A DNA stretch of 64,000 nucleotides from Shewanella sp. VB17 (GCF_013248905.1 NZ_JABRVS010000001.1:1178001-1242000); one strand, 5' to 3'; shown: positions 32,771 through 42,362, counted from the first letter of the stretch. Notes: a model not told the origin generated them from the sequence alone. Numbers and translations are program-made.

Positions 32771-34144
32771 ATGGAAGGAATCACTGAGTTTGTCAGTATG
32801 ATCAATGGCTTTGTATGGGGAGTTCCCATGTTGGTCATGATTTTAGGTGTAGGCTTGTTTCTCTCGGTGGGTTTGAAGCTGATGCCTATTTTAAAATTAG
32901 GGACAGGATTTAAATTACTTTGGTCTGGTCGGATCCCAGATAAAGATAAGAGTATGAAAGGGGATATTAGCCCTTTTAATGCATTAATGACTTCGTTATC
33001 GGCGACCATAGGTACGGGGAATATTGCGGGTGTTGCGACCGCTATTTTTATTGGTGGTCCAGGGGCACTCTTTTGGATGTGGTGTACCGCACTCGTTGGG
33101 ATGGCCACTAAGTTTGCTGAGGCTGTATTGGCCGTTAAATACCGTGAAGTTGATGCAAATGGTAACCATGTAGGTGGCCCTATGTATTACATTAAAAATG
33201 GTTTAGGCGCTAAATGGGCGTGGTTAGGCACAGCATTTGCTTTGTTTGGTTCATTTGCAGGCTTTGGGATTGGTAATACGGTTCAGTCAAATTCAGTGGC
33301 GGATGCACTAAGCAGTAACTTCGGTGTACCGACTTGGGTAACGGGTTTAGTGCTTATGGTATTGGTTGGCGCTGTGCTGGTCGGAGGGATTAAGCGTATC
33401 GCTGATGTGGCGGGTAAATTGGTTCCCTTGATGACCTTATTTTATATTGCCGCAGGTTTGGCGGTATTAGTGGTTAATGCTGCTGCTATTCCTGACGCGA
33501 TTGTGCTTATTGTCCACAGTGCTTTTAATCCCATTGCAGCTCAAGGTGGTTTTGCTGGTGCTGCAGTGTGGGCAGCAATTCGTTTTGGTGTTGCTCGTGG
33601 TGTATTCTCAAATGAAGCAGGACTGGGTAGTGCGCCAATTGCTCATGCTGCAGCGCAAACCAATAACCCTGTCGCTCAAGGATTAGTGGCGATGCTGGGG
33701 ACTTTCATCGACACACTCATCGTTTGTACTATCACAGGTTTGGCGATTATTGTTTCTGGAGCATGGACGTCAGGTGAAAACGGGGCTGCGTTAACGTCTC
33801 TGGCATTTTCAACGGCCTTGCCTATGGGTAACTATATTGTGGCCATCGCGCTGTCTGTGTTTGCTTTTACGACGATTTTGGGCTGGAGTGTTTACAGTGA
33901 GAAGTGCATACAGTATTTATTTGGTGTGAAAGCGGTGAAGCCGTTTAGGTTACTATGGATTTTGGTTGTGCCATTAGGGGCGATTAGTTCACTGGATTTC
34001 ATCTGGTTACTGGCCGATACCCTCAATGCAATGATGGCGATCCCTAACTTGATAGCATTGGCTTTATTGAGTCCTGTGGTATTTACCCTAACTCGTGAAT
34101 ACTTTGCTAAAAAAAGTGAAAATGAAGCTAAAATCAATGGCTAG
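32771..34144 (+). CDS. Sodium:alanine symporter family (AGCS) transporter
   Basis: This 457-residue inner-membrane transporter has about 10-11 helices. The AGCS hallmarks are SATIGTGNIAGVATAIFIGGPGALFWMWCTALVGMATKFAEA (about 77-118, family signature), GGPMYYIKNGLG and RFGVARGVFSNEAGLGSAPIAHAAAQT. It imports alanine or glycine with sodium. It starts at ATG 32771 and ends at a strong terminator shared with the convergent ABC operon. Confidence 0.9.
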   Translation: MEGITEFVSMINGFVWGVPMLVMILGVGLFLSVGLKLMPILKLGTGFKLLWSGRIPDKDKSMKGDISPFNALMTSLSATIGTGNIAGVATAIFIGGPGALFWMWCTALVGMATKFAEAVLAVKYREVDANGNHVGGPMYYIKNGLGAKWAWLGTAFALFGSFAGFGIGNTVQSNSVADALSSNFGVPTWVTGLVLMVLVGAVLVGGIKRIADVAGKLVPLMTLFYIAAGLAVLVVNAAAIPDAIVLIVHSAFNPIAAQGGFAGAAVWAAIRFGVARGVFSNEAGLGSAPIAHAAAQTNNPVAQGLVAMLGTFIDTLIVCTITGLAIIVSGAWTSGENGAALTSLAFSTALPMGNYIVAIALSVFAFTTILGWSVYSEKCIQYLFGVKAVKPFRLLWILVVPLGAISSLDFIWLLADTLNAMMAIPNLIALALLSPVVFTLTREYFAKKSENEAKING

Positions 34145-34165
34145 TCATTTTTCGTGATTTATAAC

Positions 34166-34194
34166 AAAAAAAGCGCTGAGAGGCGCTTTTTTTT
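34166..34194. terminator. Bidirectional terminator, AGCS / ABC-2 operon
   Basis: A7 run, stem AAGCGC(T) / (A)GGCGCTT with a short loop and a T8 run. It lies between convergent genes. Confidence 0.85.
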
Positions 34195-34221
34195 ATTCAG
34201 TGACAAAAGCATAAAAGTAAG

Positions 34222-35325
34222 TTAATCGAGCCGTTTATTAAAACGTAAAGATGCAATGATGATCCCGATGACAGTAAATCCTATTAACCATAAGGTATCA
34301 AAGGGCATGTCAGTCAGTTCACCCCCTCTGAGTACCACAGCACGTATGATCCGCATAAAGTGAGTCGCAGGTAATATTTCAGCTATCCACTGTGCGGGTT
34401 TAGGCATGGCCTCGAAGGGAAACATGAATCCTGATAGTAAGATGGTGGGAAGTATAATAAAGATGGTCATCTGCATGGCTTGTAGTTGAGTACGGGCTAT
34501 GGTTGAAATGATAAGACCTAAGGTTAAGCTGGCGGCGATAAAAAGTAAGGTACCAATAAGAAGCTGTGTAATATCACCATTAATAGGAACATCGAATATC
34601 AAATGCCCTAAGCTCAGAATAATCACCATCTGAATTAAGCCCACGATAATATAGGGGAGAATTTTGCCTAGCATCAATTCTAATGGCTTGATTGGGGTAG
34701 TGATGAGTAGCTCTAAGTTGCCCTTTTCTCGTTCGCGGACGATGGCGGCTGAGGTGAACAAGATCATGGTCATGGTTAAGATAACTGCAATGAGTCCAGG
34801 GACAATATTGACGGCAGATCTTTGTTCTGGATTATAAAAGAGGGCGACTTCGAAGTTAGATGGCTTTTGTGTATTGATACCCGTTATTTCATCTAATGGC
34901 ATATTGCGCAGTTGCTTCATAGCCCCGGCTATCATGGTATCTGAGCCATCAACGATCCATTGGCCTAATATCTCACCGTTGGCCAGTTTCTCGGTGAGAT
35001 TGGGGGGTAAAATAAGTGCGGCTCTTATTTCACCTCGCGTGATCGCTGCGATCGCTGCGGTGCTTGTTGTATAATAAGATTCTACTGAGACGACCTGAGT
35101 CACTTTTATGGCTTCGACAATCCACCTTCCTACTGCAGAATCACTTTGATCGACAATGGCAACAGGCACGTTGCGCACATCAGTATTAATGGCATAGCCA
35201 AATAAAAGTAGTTGTATTAGTGGGATCATGACGACCATGCCAAAAGTAATACGATCCCGTTTTAATTGCCGGATCTCTTTGACTGTAATGGCTTTAATGC
35301 GTCGTAGGCTGTTTAGTATCAACAC
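34222..35325 (-). CDS. ABC-2 type export permease (YbhR/YhhJ-like)
   Basis: This 367-residue ABC-2 permease has one N-terminal membrane helix (about 24-45, ITFGMVVMIPLIQLLLFGYAIN) and a large periplasmic domain (about 46-175). Five C-terminal helices follow, including the family segment ERERGNLELLITTPIKPLELMLGKILPY (here EREKGNLE). It is the last gene of an adaptor-ATPase-permease operon; only 1 bp separates it from the ATPase gene. Unlike E. coli ybhGFSR, only one permease is present, so it should homodimerise. Substrate unknown; drugs or cations are exported by relatives. Confidence 0.87.
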   Translation of the reverse strand: MLILNSLRRIKAITVKEIRQLKRDRITFGMVVMIPLIQLLLFGYAINTDVRNVPVAIVDQSDSAVGRWIVEAIKVTQVVSVESYYTTSTAAIAAITRGEIRAALILPPNLTEKLANGEILGQWIVDGSDTMIAGAMKQLRNMPLDEITGINTQKPSNFEVALFYNPEQRSAVNIVPGLIAVILTMTMILFTSAAIVREREKGNLELLITTPIKPLELMLGKILPYIIVGLIQMVIILSLGHLIFDVPINGDITQLLIGTLLFIAASLTLGLIISTIARTQLQAMQMTIFIILPTILLSGFMFPFEAMPKPAQWIAEILPATHFMRIIRAVVLRGGELTDMPFDTLWLIGFTVIGIIIASLRFNKRLD

Positions 35326-35326
35326 G

Positions 35327-36295
35327 TTAAACTCCCCTAGGTTGTGCTAGTGTTGAGGTTTGTTGTCCTGTGACGGTGACAAACACATCTTCTAGGTTAG
35401 GTGGCGTTAGCCTTATCTGTGCATCCTTAAGCTCAGGCAGTGTTTGTCTTAGCCATATATCGGGCTCTGTTATCTTGTTATCAATCAATACTCGTAGACG
35501 GGCTCCCAGCTGTGCAGCAGATTTGATCTCATTAAAAGCGATAAGGCTATTTTTAAGTTGTCTTAAGTTGGAGTGAGTGACTTCAAGGACATTAGCGCCC
35601 ATTTGTTGCATTAGCTCTTTGGGACTACCATCGGCGCGAATAAAGCCTTGCTCCATAATTGCCAGTCCATGGCAGCGCTCAGCTTCATCCATATAATGGG
35701 TGGTAACTAAGATGCTGGTGCCTGATTCTGATAGATCGAAAAGTTGCTCCCAAAAATCACGTCTATTTTGCGGATCCACCGCAGAGGTGGGTTCATCGAG
35801 AAACAGGAGCTCAGGATCATTAAGGCAAGCACAGGCCAGAGAAAGCCGCTGTTTTTGACCGCCGCTTAAGGTACCAGCAAACTGTCGCTGTTGTTTAAGT
35901 AGGTTATAAGTACTAAGTAATTGTGCTATCTTTCTTCGGCTGTCATTGATGCTGAGGCAGTATATTTGGGCAATGAATTCGAGGTTTTCTTTAACGGTAA
36001 GATCGTCATAGAGAGAAAATTTCTGTGTCATATAGCCGATGCGTAATCGCAGTGTCTCAGCCTCCTTAGGAATAGACATACCTAATACATTAATGGTACC
36101 AGCACTGGGAGTGAGTAAGCCGGTTAACATACGAATACTGGTGGACTTGCCACAGCCATTAGGGCCAAGAAAGCCATAAATGTGACCTTTAGGGACTTGT
36201 AAATTTAAGTCGGATACCGCCGCCAGCAGCCCAAATTTTTTGCTGAGTCCCTTGGCATCGATGGCTAACTCATTTTTTGGGTCCATTTTACTCAT
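35327..36295 (-). CDS. ABC transporter ATP-binding protein (YbhF/DrrA-like)
   Basis: This 322-residue ATPase contains a Walker A (GPNGCGKSTS, about 44-53), Q-loop (YMTQKFSLYD), signature LSGGQKQRLSLA, Walker B LLFLDEPTSAVDP and H-loop TTHYMDEAERC. A DrrA-like C-terminal domain follows (about 235-322). It powers the downstream ABC-2 permease. Its start overlaps the adaptor gene stop by 4 bp, giving translational coupling. Confidence 0.9.
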   Translation of the reverse strand: MSKMDPKNELAIDAKGLSKKFGLLAAVSDLNLQVPKGHIYGFLGPNGCGKSTSIRMLTGLLTPSAGTINVLGMSIPKEAETLRLRIGYMTQKFSLYDDLTVKENLEFIAQIYCLSINDSRRKIAQLLSTYNLLKQQRQFAGTLSGGQKQRLSLACACLNDPELLFLDEPTSAVDPQNRRDFWEQLFDLSESGTSILVTTHYMDEAERCHGLAIMEQGFIRADGSPKELMQQMGANVLEVTHSNLRQLKNSLIAFNEIKSAAQLGARLRVLIDNKITEPDIWLRQTLPELKDAQIRLTPPNLEDVFVTVTGQQTSTLAQPRGV

Positions 36296-37236
36296 AAGGG
36301 CAAATCCACTTGTGAAGGGATCCCCGTTGGTAATGTATCAGCATCACTGCCCAAATCGATTTCAGCAAGGAACACAAGACGAGATCTATCCTGCTGATTT
36401 AAAGCGTAGTATGGGGTAAATGCAGGTTCTTTACTGAGTCGGCGTAAAGTACCAGTAAAAACGGTCTCGATACCGTCGATTCGGACTTTCATTTGCTGAC
36501 CTATGGTGAGTTTAGCCATATAGGGTTCGGGAATGTAGACTCTAGCATAAGGGGCGTTATCGGCTTGAATAGCGACAATAACAGCACCGGCAGGAACCCT
36601 TTCTCCAAGGTTAAAAGGTAAGCTGTCGAGCCGCCCGCTTCGTGTGGCAATGACACTTAACTCATCTAAAGTCTGTTGCTCCAAAGATAAGTTCGCGATA
36701 CTGGCATCCATTGCGGCTTTGGCTTGATTGATATCTTCGACACGTACGCCGGCAATAAGCTTTGCGAGATTTTCTTTGGCGACATTCAGTTCAGCCTGAG
36801 CTTTATCTTTATTGGCTTTGGCTGTGTCTTGAGTTGCTTGACTAGTGAGATTTTTTTTGAGTAGGCTTGAACTACGTTGATAACTTTGCTTTGCTTCGAT
36901 TAAGGCTGCTTGAGTGCGGGCGACATTAGCTTGTGCACTGGCGATATCTTCGGGTCTTTCACCGTTGGTTAGCCTTAGTAAGTAGTATTGAGCCTTGCTC
37001 ACTTCAGCCTGAGCGATGGCGACTTTTGTTCGTTGTTTGCGAGGATCAAATTGCACTAATAATTGCCCTTTTACCACTTTATTGCCTTCTTTTTGAGGCA
37101 GGGCAATGATGATCTCGCTGGCGGTGGCTCTAAGCAGTACCCGATCACGCTCTAAGGTTCCCAGTGCTTGATGTGTCACTTCATCTTGACAACCGCTTAA
37201 GCCCATGATGAAAAAAATGAATAATAACGGTTTCAT
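36292..37236 (-). CDS. HlyD-family periplasmic adaptor lipoprotein (YbhG-like)
   Basis: The 314-residue adaptor begins with a lipoprotein signal MKPLLFIFFIMGLSGC (Cys16). The first lipoyl half follows (IIIALPQKEGNKVVKGQLLVQFDP), then a long helical hairpin (about 60-175) rich in Ala/Gln/Lys, the second half (ATRSGRLDSLPFNLGERVPAGAVIV) and a beta-barrel domain. It should link the ABC-2 exporter to an outer-membrane channel. It is the first gene of the operon. An AraC-type regulator remnant lies just upstream. Confidence 0.85.
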   Translation of the reverse strand: MKPLLFIFFIMGLSGCQDEVTHQALGTLERDRVLLRATASEIIIALPQKEGNKVVKGQLLVQFDPRKQRTKVAIAQAEVSKAQYYLLRLTNGERPEDIASAQANVARTQAALIEAKQSYQRSSSLLKKNLTSQATQDTAKANKDKAQAELNVAKENLAKLIAGVRVEDINQAKAAMDASIANLSLEQQTLDELSVIATRSGRLDSLPFNLGERVPAGAVIVAIQADNAPYARVYIPEPYMAKLTIGQQMKVRIDGIETVFTGTLRRLSKEPAFTPYYALNQQDRSRLVFLAEIDLGSDADTLPTGIPSQVDLPL

Positions 37237-37715
37237 CTCTTGATCCTTGATCCTGATGTATTGCCATAGTTATGACAGATCCTGTTGAACAATTATATAG
37301 ATTTCCTCACTCTTATTATGTGATGGCTCGTTTTTCTGCTGGTGTGTACCCGCTCCAGAGTTTATAGGCGCGAAAAAATACGCTCGTGTCGCTATAGCTT
37401 AGTGTTAATGCTATTTCACCTGCAGATAAATCTATTTGTATGTTAATGGGCAATATTTACTATGCGGCGCTGGGCCATTATCATCCTTTACCTATCTCAA
37501 CTCTGGATGATATATTGAGCAAAGTAGCTCGTCTCATTTTGATGATATCTCTTTGTACTCGATATGATAGGCACTAACCGTTATTGTAATGAGATGTTGT
37601 GATTGTGCTGTCGATATTGAGCTTGGTCGAGTATTAATCCGGATAAAAAATGGACAAGGTTTGAGCCGATATTTAGCCTGAGCTACCAGTTACCCAGCCG
37701 ACAAATGGAGAGCCA
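37237..37715. other. Intergenic region between ABC operon and FGGY kinase
   Basis: About 480 bp between divergent genes. It contains the AraC-type remnant described separately (37316-37478), further degraded sequence to about 37680, and must contain promoters for both flanking genes. A GGAG at 37707-37710 serves as ribosome site for the kinase. Confidence 0.5.
37316..37478 (-). pseudogene. C-terminal remnant of an AraC-family regulator
   Basis: Minus-strand translation ending at TAA 37316 gives LSAGEIALTLSYSDTSVFFR, then AYKLWSGYTPAEKRA. That is the classical end of the AraC second helix-turn-helix (EIA..LGYSD.S.F.RAFK.W.G.TP). Upstream, MAQRRIVNIA (from 37478) continues the same domain in another frame, so at least one frameshift and a stop are present, and the rest of the protein is missing. 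It probably once controlled the kinase or ABC operon. Confidence 0.7.
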
Positions 37716-39338
37716 GTGCCTGTGATGACAGCTCAAGAAAATAACTTAGATGGCAGTCTAAATGAGCAGATTGCTGAAACTAAGACGGAGACGGATTGGA
37801 TTTTAACGATCGACAATGGTACCCAAAGTGTCCGAGCCTTGATTTTCGATCTGAATGGTCAATTGATTGCTAAATCACAGATAAAGCTTATCCCTTATGA
37901 ATCACCTGAATCTGGTTGGTGTGAGCAAAGCGGCGACTATTACTGGAAAAATGTGTGTGATGCCTGTCAAGGACTTTGGCAACAAGGAATAGATAAACAG
38001 CGGATTAAAGGAATGTCAGTGACCACACAGCGTGGCACCATGTTGCCTTTAGATAAGTTTGGAAAGCCCTTATATCCAGCAATTCTTTGGTTAGATCAAC
38101 GTAAAGCTGAACCGTTGCCGCGTTTGGGCGGGATCTGGGATCCCTTATTTAATCTGCTGGGCTTGAGTGAAACCATAGCGAACTTTCGACGTCGTGCACA
38201 GCCAAACTGGCTCTATATTGAAAGACGGGATCTGTGGGATCAAACATATAAGTTTGCTTTTTTATCTGGTTTTTTTCATCACAGGTTAACTGGTGAGTGG
38301 GCGGACTCGACAGGATCTCAGGTGGGATATTTACCCTTCGATTATAAGAATCATAGATGGGCATCGAAGTGGGATTGGAAATGGCGAGCACTGAATGTAA
38401 GACCTGATCAATTGCTGAATTTAGTTAAGCCTGGAGATAAAATAGGTGAAATAACCCCAAAGGCGAGTGTAGAGACTGGGATCCCTCAAGGATTACGGGT
38501 GATCGCAGCAGCGGCAGATAAAGCCTGTGAAGTACTGGGCTCTGGCGGCCAAAGTGCCGATGTGGGATGTTTAAGTTTTGGTACCACGGCCACGATTAAC
38601 GTCACCATGAAACGTTATACCGAAGCGGTACGTTTTCTTCCTGCTTATCCATCGGCCATCACAGGTGCATTTTGCAGTGAAGTGATGCTTTACCGTGGTT
38701 TTTGGATGGTGAGCTGGTTTAAGGAGCAGTTTGCTCATATAGAGCAAGAACAAGCAGAGAAATTGGATGTTGAAACGGAAGCTTTGTTTGATGAATTGGT
38801 CAATAGTGTGCCAGCAGGATCGATGGGATTGATGTTGCAACCTTATTGGGGAGCCGGAGTGAAGCAACCTGGACCTGAGGCTAAAGGGGCTGTGATAGGT
38901 TTTGGTGATCTGCATACTCGGGCACATTTGTATCGTGCGATCCTCGAAGGATTAGCATTTGGCCTTAAAGAGGGGCTGGAAGCGATAGAGAAAAAAGGCG
39001 GTGTTAAGGTCAGGGAATTAAGAGTGTCTGGTGGTGGTGCGCAAAGTGATGCTGCGATGCAGATAGCAGCGGATATTTTTGGTTTGCCTACGGTTAGGGC
39101 CCACACTATAGAAACATCCGGACTTGGTGCCGCTATTGTCACAGCCGTTGGTTTAGGTTTCCACTCCGATTTTGAGGCTGGTATTAAGGCCATGGTGCAA
39201 CAAGGTAAACATTTTAATCCTAATCGAGATCACCACCTCATGTATCAAAGGCTTTATCGGGAGGTGTATCTTAATATCTATCAAAAGCTACAGCCATTAT
39301 ATAGCAAAATAAGGGACATTACGGGTTACCCAGAATAA
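37716..39338 (+). CDS. FGGY-family carbohydrate kinase
   Basis: This 540-residue ASKHA-fold sugar kinase has the phosphate-1 motif LTIDNGTQSVRALIFD (about 30-45), TTQRGTMLPLD, FGTTATINVTM and a C-terminal adenosine motif RVSGGGAQSDAAMQIAADIFG. The conserved FGGY segment of characterised sugar kinases is not exact, so the sugar (xylulose, glycerol, ribulose or other) cannot be named. The start is taken as GTG 37716, spaced 5 bases from GGAG; GTG 37722 and ATG 37725 are alternatives. Stand-alone gene. Confidence 0.82.
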   Translation: MPVMTAQENNLDGSLNEQIAETKTETDWILTIDNGTQSVRALIFDLNGQLIAKSQIKLIPYESPESGWCEQSGDYYWKNVCDACQGLWQQGIDKQRIKGMSVTTQRGTMLPLDKFGKPLYPAILWLDQRKAEPLPRLGGIWDPLFNLLGLSETIANFRRRAQPNWLYIERRDLWDQTYKFAFLSGFFHHRLTGEWADSTGSQVGYLPFDYKNHRWASKWDWKWRALNVRPDQLLNLVKPGDKIGEITPKASVETGIPQGLRVIAAAADKACEVLGSGGQSADVGCLSFGTTATINVTMKRYTEAVRFLPAYPSAITGAFCSEVMLYRGFWMVSWFKEQFAHIEQEQAEKLDVETEALFDELVNSVPAGSMGLMLQPYWGAGVKQPGPEAKGAVIGFGDLHTRAHLYRAILEGLAFGLKEGLEAIEKKGGVKVRELRVSGGGAQSDAAMQIAADIFGLPTVRAHTIETSGLGAAIVTAVGLGFHSDFEAGIKAMVQQGKHFNPNRDHHLMYQRLYREVYLNIYQKLQPLYSKIRDITGYPE

Positions 39339-39505
39339 TATATTTAAGTCATTTCTTAGTGATAAAAGTTGAGTTTTTTTAGGCACATTAATATTAATAG
39401 GTAACGCTGTTGATATCAAAGACTTTAGAAATTACCAGTTTACTTTAAACACATAATATCATTACACTAACCAATAAACCTGAAGACATTAACATTTTGA
39501 CGATG

Positions 39506-39511
39506 TATAAT
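39506..39511 (+). promoter_or_regulatory. Candidate -10 element for the AT-rich three-gene operon
   Basis: TATAAT lies 30-50 bp before the first possible start codons. The best -35 at 17-bp spacing is AAGACA (39483-39488), four of six consensus bases. No Fur-box-like palindrome is visible around it. Confidence 0.4.
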
Positions 39512-39561
39512 ACCATTTGACGCTATAAAGCGTAACAACAATGGAATGTAGGGTCGTAATT

Positions 39562-40437
39562 ATGCAATTAAACATAAGTAAAGAAGAAAGCTGCTCATAC
39601 TTTAATAATGAGCTATGGCGCAGTACCATTAATGACTTTTGTCAAAAAATATTTGAGCAGGATGGGCTTAAAATCCATGGAATATGCCCTTGGGGCTTTG
39701 AAGTATTTAACAATACTAATTTTTTAAAAAAAAATATTCGTCGTTATTTTTGTTATTTTGGTTTGGAAAACAATCAAGAAAATATAGATTATATTGAATC
39801 GTCAAAAAATTTATCGCTTGATTTTCATCAGTTTGTTAAACATCGCCATCCAGATTGGGGAGATAACATAGTCTGTTTATTATCCAATGAACATGTGACA
39901 AAAATTAACCATGATGATTATGAATGCAAAAGTGATGATAAATTATTATCTTTTTTCTTAAAGCCTAGTCAGAATATTCTTAATGATTACTGTAAATACG
40001 CTATTTGCAGCTTGGCAGCATTGAAGAATAAGACCGGTGAAGTAAAAGAATACCAAACTAGCATAGTATTCCGCTGGCGAGCATTTCAACTTTACTTAAT
40101 GGCTGAGACTTTATATGCCCCATATAGCACACCGCTAAATAAAGTCGAGCAGCGTATTTTTAAATCAATTGTGTTCTTTACTGACAATCAGGTTCAACCA
40201 TTTTATTCGACAAGTGAGAGTGAACATGAAATAACTGAATTCGAAATTTTTTTATTTGATAGTTTCATATTTCCACGAGTTGAAACGATTGCTGAGTCTA
40301 TCCGCTCTGAAGATAACAGGCTGGTTACCCAGAAATGTTTTCATACAGACAGTGAGCTGTCTATGAATATATCTGAAGATATATACAATAGCGTGTTCAA
40401 TAAAATATATAACACTTACAATAACTTTTTTATTTAA
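39562..40437 (+). CDS. Hypothetical protein, first gene of the AT-rich operon
   Basis: From ATG 39562 (MQLNISKEES; AGGG nine bases upstream) it has 291 residues; ATG 39541 is in frame and would add seven. No signal peptide or membrane helix is seen. The protein is rich in Phe, Tyr, Asn, Cys and His, looks largely helical, and has segments DFHQFVKHRHPDWGDNIVCL and FRWRAFQLYLMAETLYAPYS. I recognise no family. It is 15 bp upstream of a YqcI/YcgG-like gene, so the two probably act in one pathway. Base composition is distinctly AT-richer than the flanking core genes. Confidence 0.7.
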   Translation: MQLNISKEESCSYFNNELWRSTINDFCQKIFEQDGLKIHGICPWGFEVFNNTNFLKKNIRRYFCYFGLENNQENIDYIESSKNLSLDFHQFVKHRHPDWGDNIVCLLSNEHVTKINHDDYECKSDDKLLSFFLKPSQNILNDYCKYAICSLAALKNKTGEVKEYQTSIVFRWRAFQLYLMAETLYAPYSTPLNKVEQRIFKSIVFFTDNQVQPFYSTSESEHEITEFEIFLFDSFIFPRVETIAESIRSEDNRLVTQKCFHTDSELSMNISEDIYNSVFNKIYNTYNNFFI

Positions 40438-40452
40438 TTAAGATGGAAAATA

Positions 40453-41166
40453 ATGGAAAGTTCAGAATTATTCCGCAAACATTCTCATTGTATTTTTGCC
40501 TCTAAAGCACAATTTTGGCCTTCATCTCATATTTGGGATGAAGAAAGTACAATTGAAGATAATGTAACTAAATACCTACCTTCACTTGATAAATATATAG
40601 AACATTTAAATGATACAATTATAAATAAAAAAATTCCAATTGATAGTTTTGTCATTGAAGCCCCTGCGAGTATTTATAGCCAATCTATGGATGATGTTGC
40701 TGAATGGCTACATAGAGTACTATTTAAAATATCTCCAGAGTGTATAGAAGAAGTACAAAGTTTAATCCCTAAAGAAAATGGTGCTTATATTGATACAGGC
40801 TGGAGTTTCCGTTATGCGAACATTGCTTTTTTCGTATTGACGACGACCCCATTATATACAGAGTCTCATTCAAGGTTTTGTGGCGGAAATTCGCAGGATA
40901 AAGTTATCATGCATCTGCAACCTATGTATTCTTTTGAGTATCATTTTTCTCAATCAAAGCTAGGAAGTGAGTGGGATATTATCAATAAAATTAGAAATAC
41001 ATTTAAAAAGTTTGGTCGTGATTACAAACAAGATTTTCCTCATACGGTAACAGAAAATACGAATAATCGTTTGCATGAGGCACCTAAGTATTTAAAACCA
41101 TTGAATAAGAATGACAGTATCATCACTTGGTGGAAATACCCTGTTAATTTTGTATTTAAAAAATAA
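40453..41166 (+). CDS. YqcI/YcgG-like protein (putative heme enzyme)
   Basis: The 237-residue protein resembles the YqcI/YcgG family: HCIFASKAQF near the start, DVAEWLHRVLFKI (about 81-93), WSFRYANIAFFVLTTTPLY followed by SHSRF (Ser140-Phe142), then VIMHLQPMYSFEYHF (about 151-165). From family knowledge recalled without a search, members such as GntA of guanitoxin synthesis are heme-dependent N-hydroxylases of guanidine groups. If so, it could hydroxylate an arginine-like substrate. Family membership is by pattern only; the reaction is inference. It lies 15 bp after the unknown gene and 17 bp before an MFS gene. Confidence 0.6.
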   Translation: MESSELFRKHSHCIFASKAQFWPSSHIWDEESTIEDNVTKYLPSLDKYIEHLNDTIINKKIPIDSFVIEAPASIYSQSMDDVAEWLHRVLFKISPECIEEVQSLIPKENGAYIDTGWSFRYANIAFFVLTTTPLYTESHSRFCGGNSQDKVIMHLQPMYSFEYHFSQSKLGSEWDIINKIRNTFKKFGRDYKQDFPHTVTENTNNRLHEAPKYLKPLNKNDSIITWWKYPVNFVFKK

Positions 41167-41183
41167 TCTAACTTGAGGCTAAA

Positions 41184-42362
41184 ATGAAAAAAAATAAATT
41201 AGCATATTTATGGTGTTCCAATTATCTATTTCAGTTCTTTTTTTGTTTTGGCATTTTTATGCCTTTCTATCAGTTATGGTTAACAAATCAAGGTATAAGT
41301 AGTAAACATATTGGTATAATTTTAGCCGCAGGTCTGGTGAGTCGTTGTTTAGCAAGTTTATTCTTCGGCTCCTTGATAAAGCATGAGAAGCAGTATCAAC
41401 CTGCATTAAGGGCCTTAGGTGCCTTTGGTTTATTGACATCAATTATAATGAGTTTTTATGCTGCTGACTTTATACTTATATTAGTTGTTACCTGTTTGTT
41501 TAACATTGCGATTGCCCCAGTATTTGGTTTATCAGATGCGATAATTACCACATTAGATAAAAGAAAAGTATTAACTTATGGTAGTGCTCGTATGTGGGGA
41601 TCGATAGGGTTTGTTGCAGCGACGATTACAGGTGGGTATATTTTTGAAACATGGTCAGCATCGGCATTGCCTTTAATGTTAATTATCATTTGTAGTTTTC
41701 TATTTATGTCCGCGTTGTTTTCTTGCCCACAATTACAAACTAAAAATAAACATGAAAATAATAGTCTTAGCATATTACCAAAAAGTGAGAAACTATACAG
41801 TTCAACAGTGATCTTACTATTAATTACCGTCATATTATTACAAAGTAGTCATGCTTTTTTTTATGGCTTTGCTTCCGTTTACTGGCAAGAAATTGGCCTC
41901 TCAAAATCGGTGATAGGCTATCTTTGGGGCGTATCAATGAGCAGTGAGATACTGGTGTTTTTTCTAGCAAAAAAAATATTTTCAGATGTGTCCCATGTGA
42001 AATTACTACAATTTGCGAGTCTATGCGTCATTGTACGTTGGGCAGCATTAGCCGTATTACAAGATCCCTTTCTTATTGCTACCGCTCAATTATTGCATGG
42101 TGGTACATTTGCTCTTACGCAAGTTGCTTTGATTAAGGGCATTCAAATGTATGTGCAAGATTCAAAAATAGCTAAATTTCAAGGAGTCTATCAAGGTTAT
42201 TATACTGCTATGATTGCCATATTTACGTATTTGTGTGGTCTGTTTTATGATAAATTTAAAGCTGACTTGTTTTTGTATATGTCAGCAATTGGAATCGTCA
42301 GCCTTTTACTCAGTGTTGGCCTGAATATCAAGTTTTTGAAGCACAAGCAGGTCGCTTATTAA
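41184..42362 (+). CDS. MFS transporter (HcaT/phenylpropionate-permease-like)
   Basis: This 392-residue major-facilitator protein has 12 membrane helices and an opening FGIFMPFYQLWLTNQGISSKHIGIILAAGLVSR. GSARMWGSIGFVAATITGGYIF (helix 4-5) is typical of the HcaT/LacY-related MFS_1_like group. Its partner genes suggest it exports or imports the small molecule made or modified by them. It ends the operon, followed by a strong terminator. It could be an ordinary aromatic-acid importer unrelated to the synthetase further on. Confidence 0.8.
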   Translation: MKKNKLAYLWCSNYLFQFFFCFGIFMPFYQLWLTNQGISSKHIGIILAAGLVSRCLASLFFGSLIKHEKQYQPALRALGAFGLLTSIIMSFYAADFILILVVTCLFNIAIAPVFGLSDAIITTLDKRKVLTYGSARMWGSIGFVAATITGGYIFETWSASALPLMLIIICSFLFMSALFSCPQLQTKNKHENNSLSILPKSEKLYSSTVILLLITVILLQSSHAFFYGFASVYWQEIGLSKSVIGYLWGVSMSSEILVFFLAKKIFSDVSHVKLLQFASLCVIVRWAALAVLQDPFLIATAQLLHGGTFALTQVALIKGIQMYVQDSKIAKFQGVYQGYYTAMIAIFTYLCGLFYDKFKADLFLYMSAIGIVSLLLSVGLNIKFLKHKQVAY

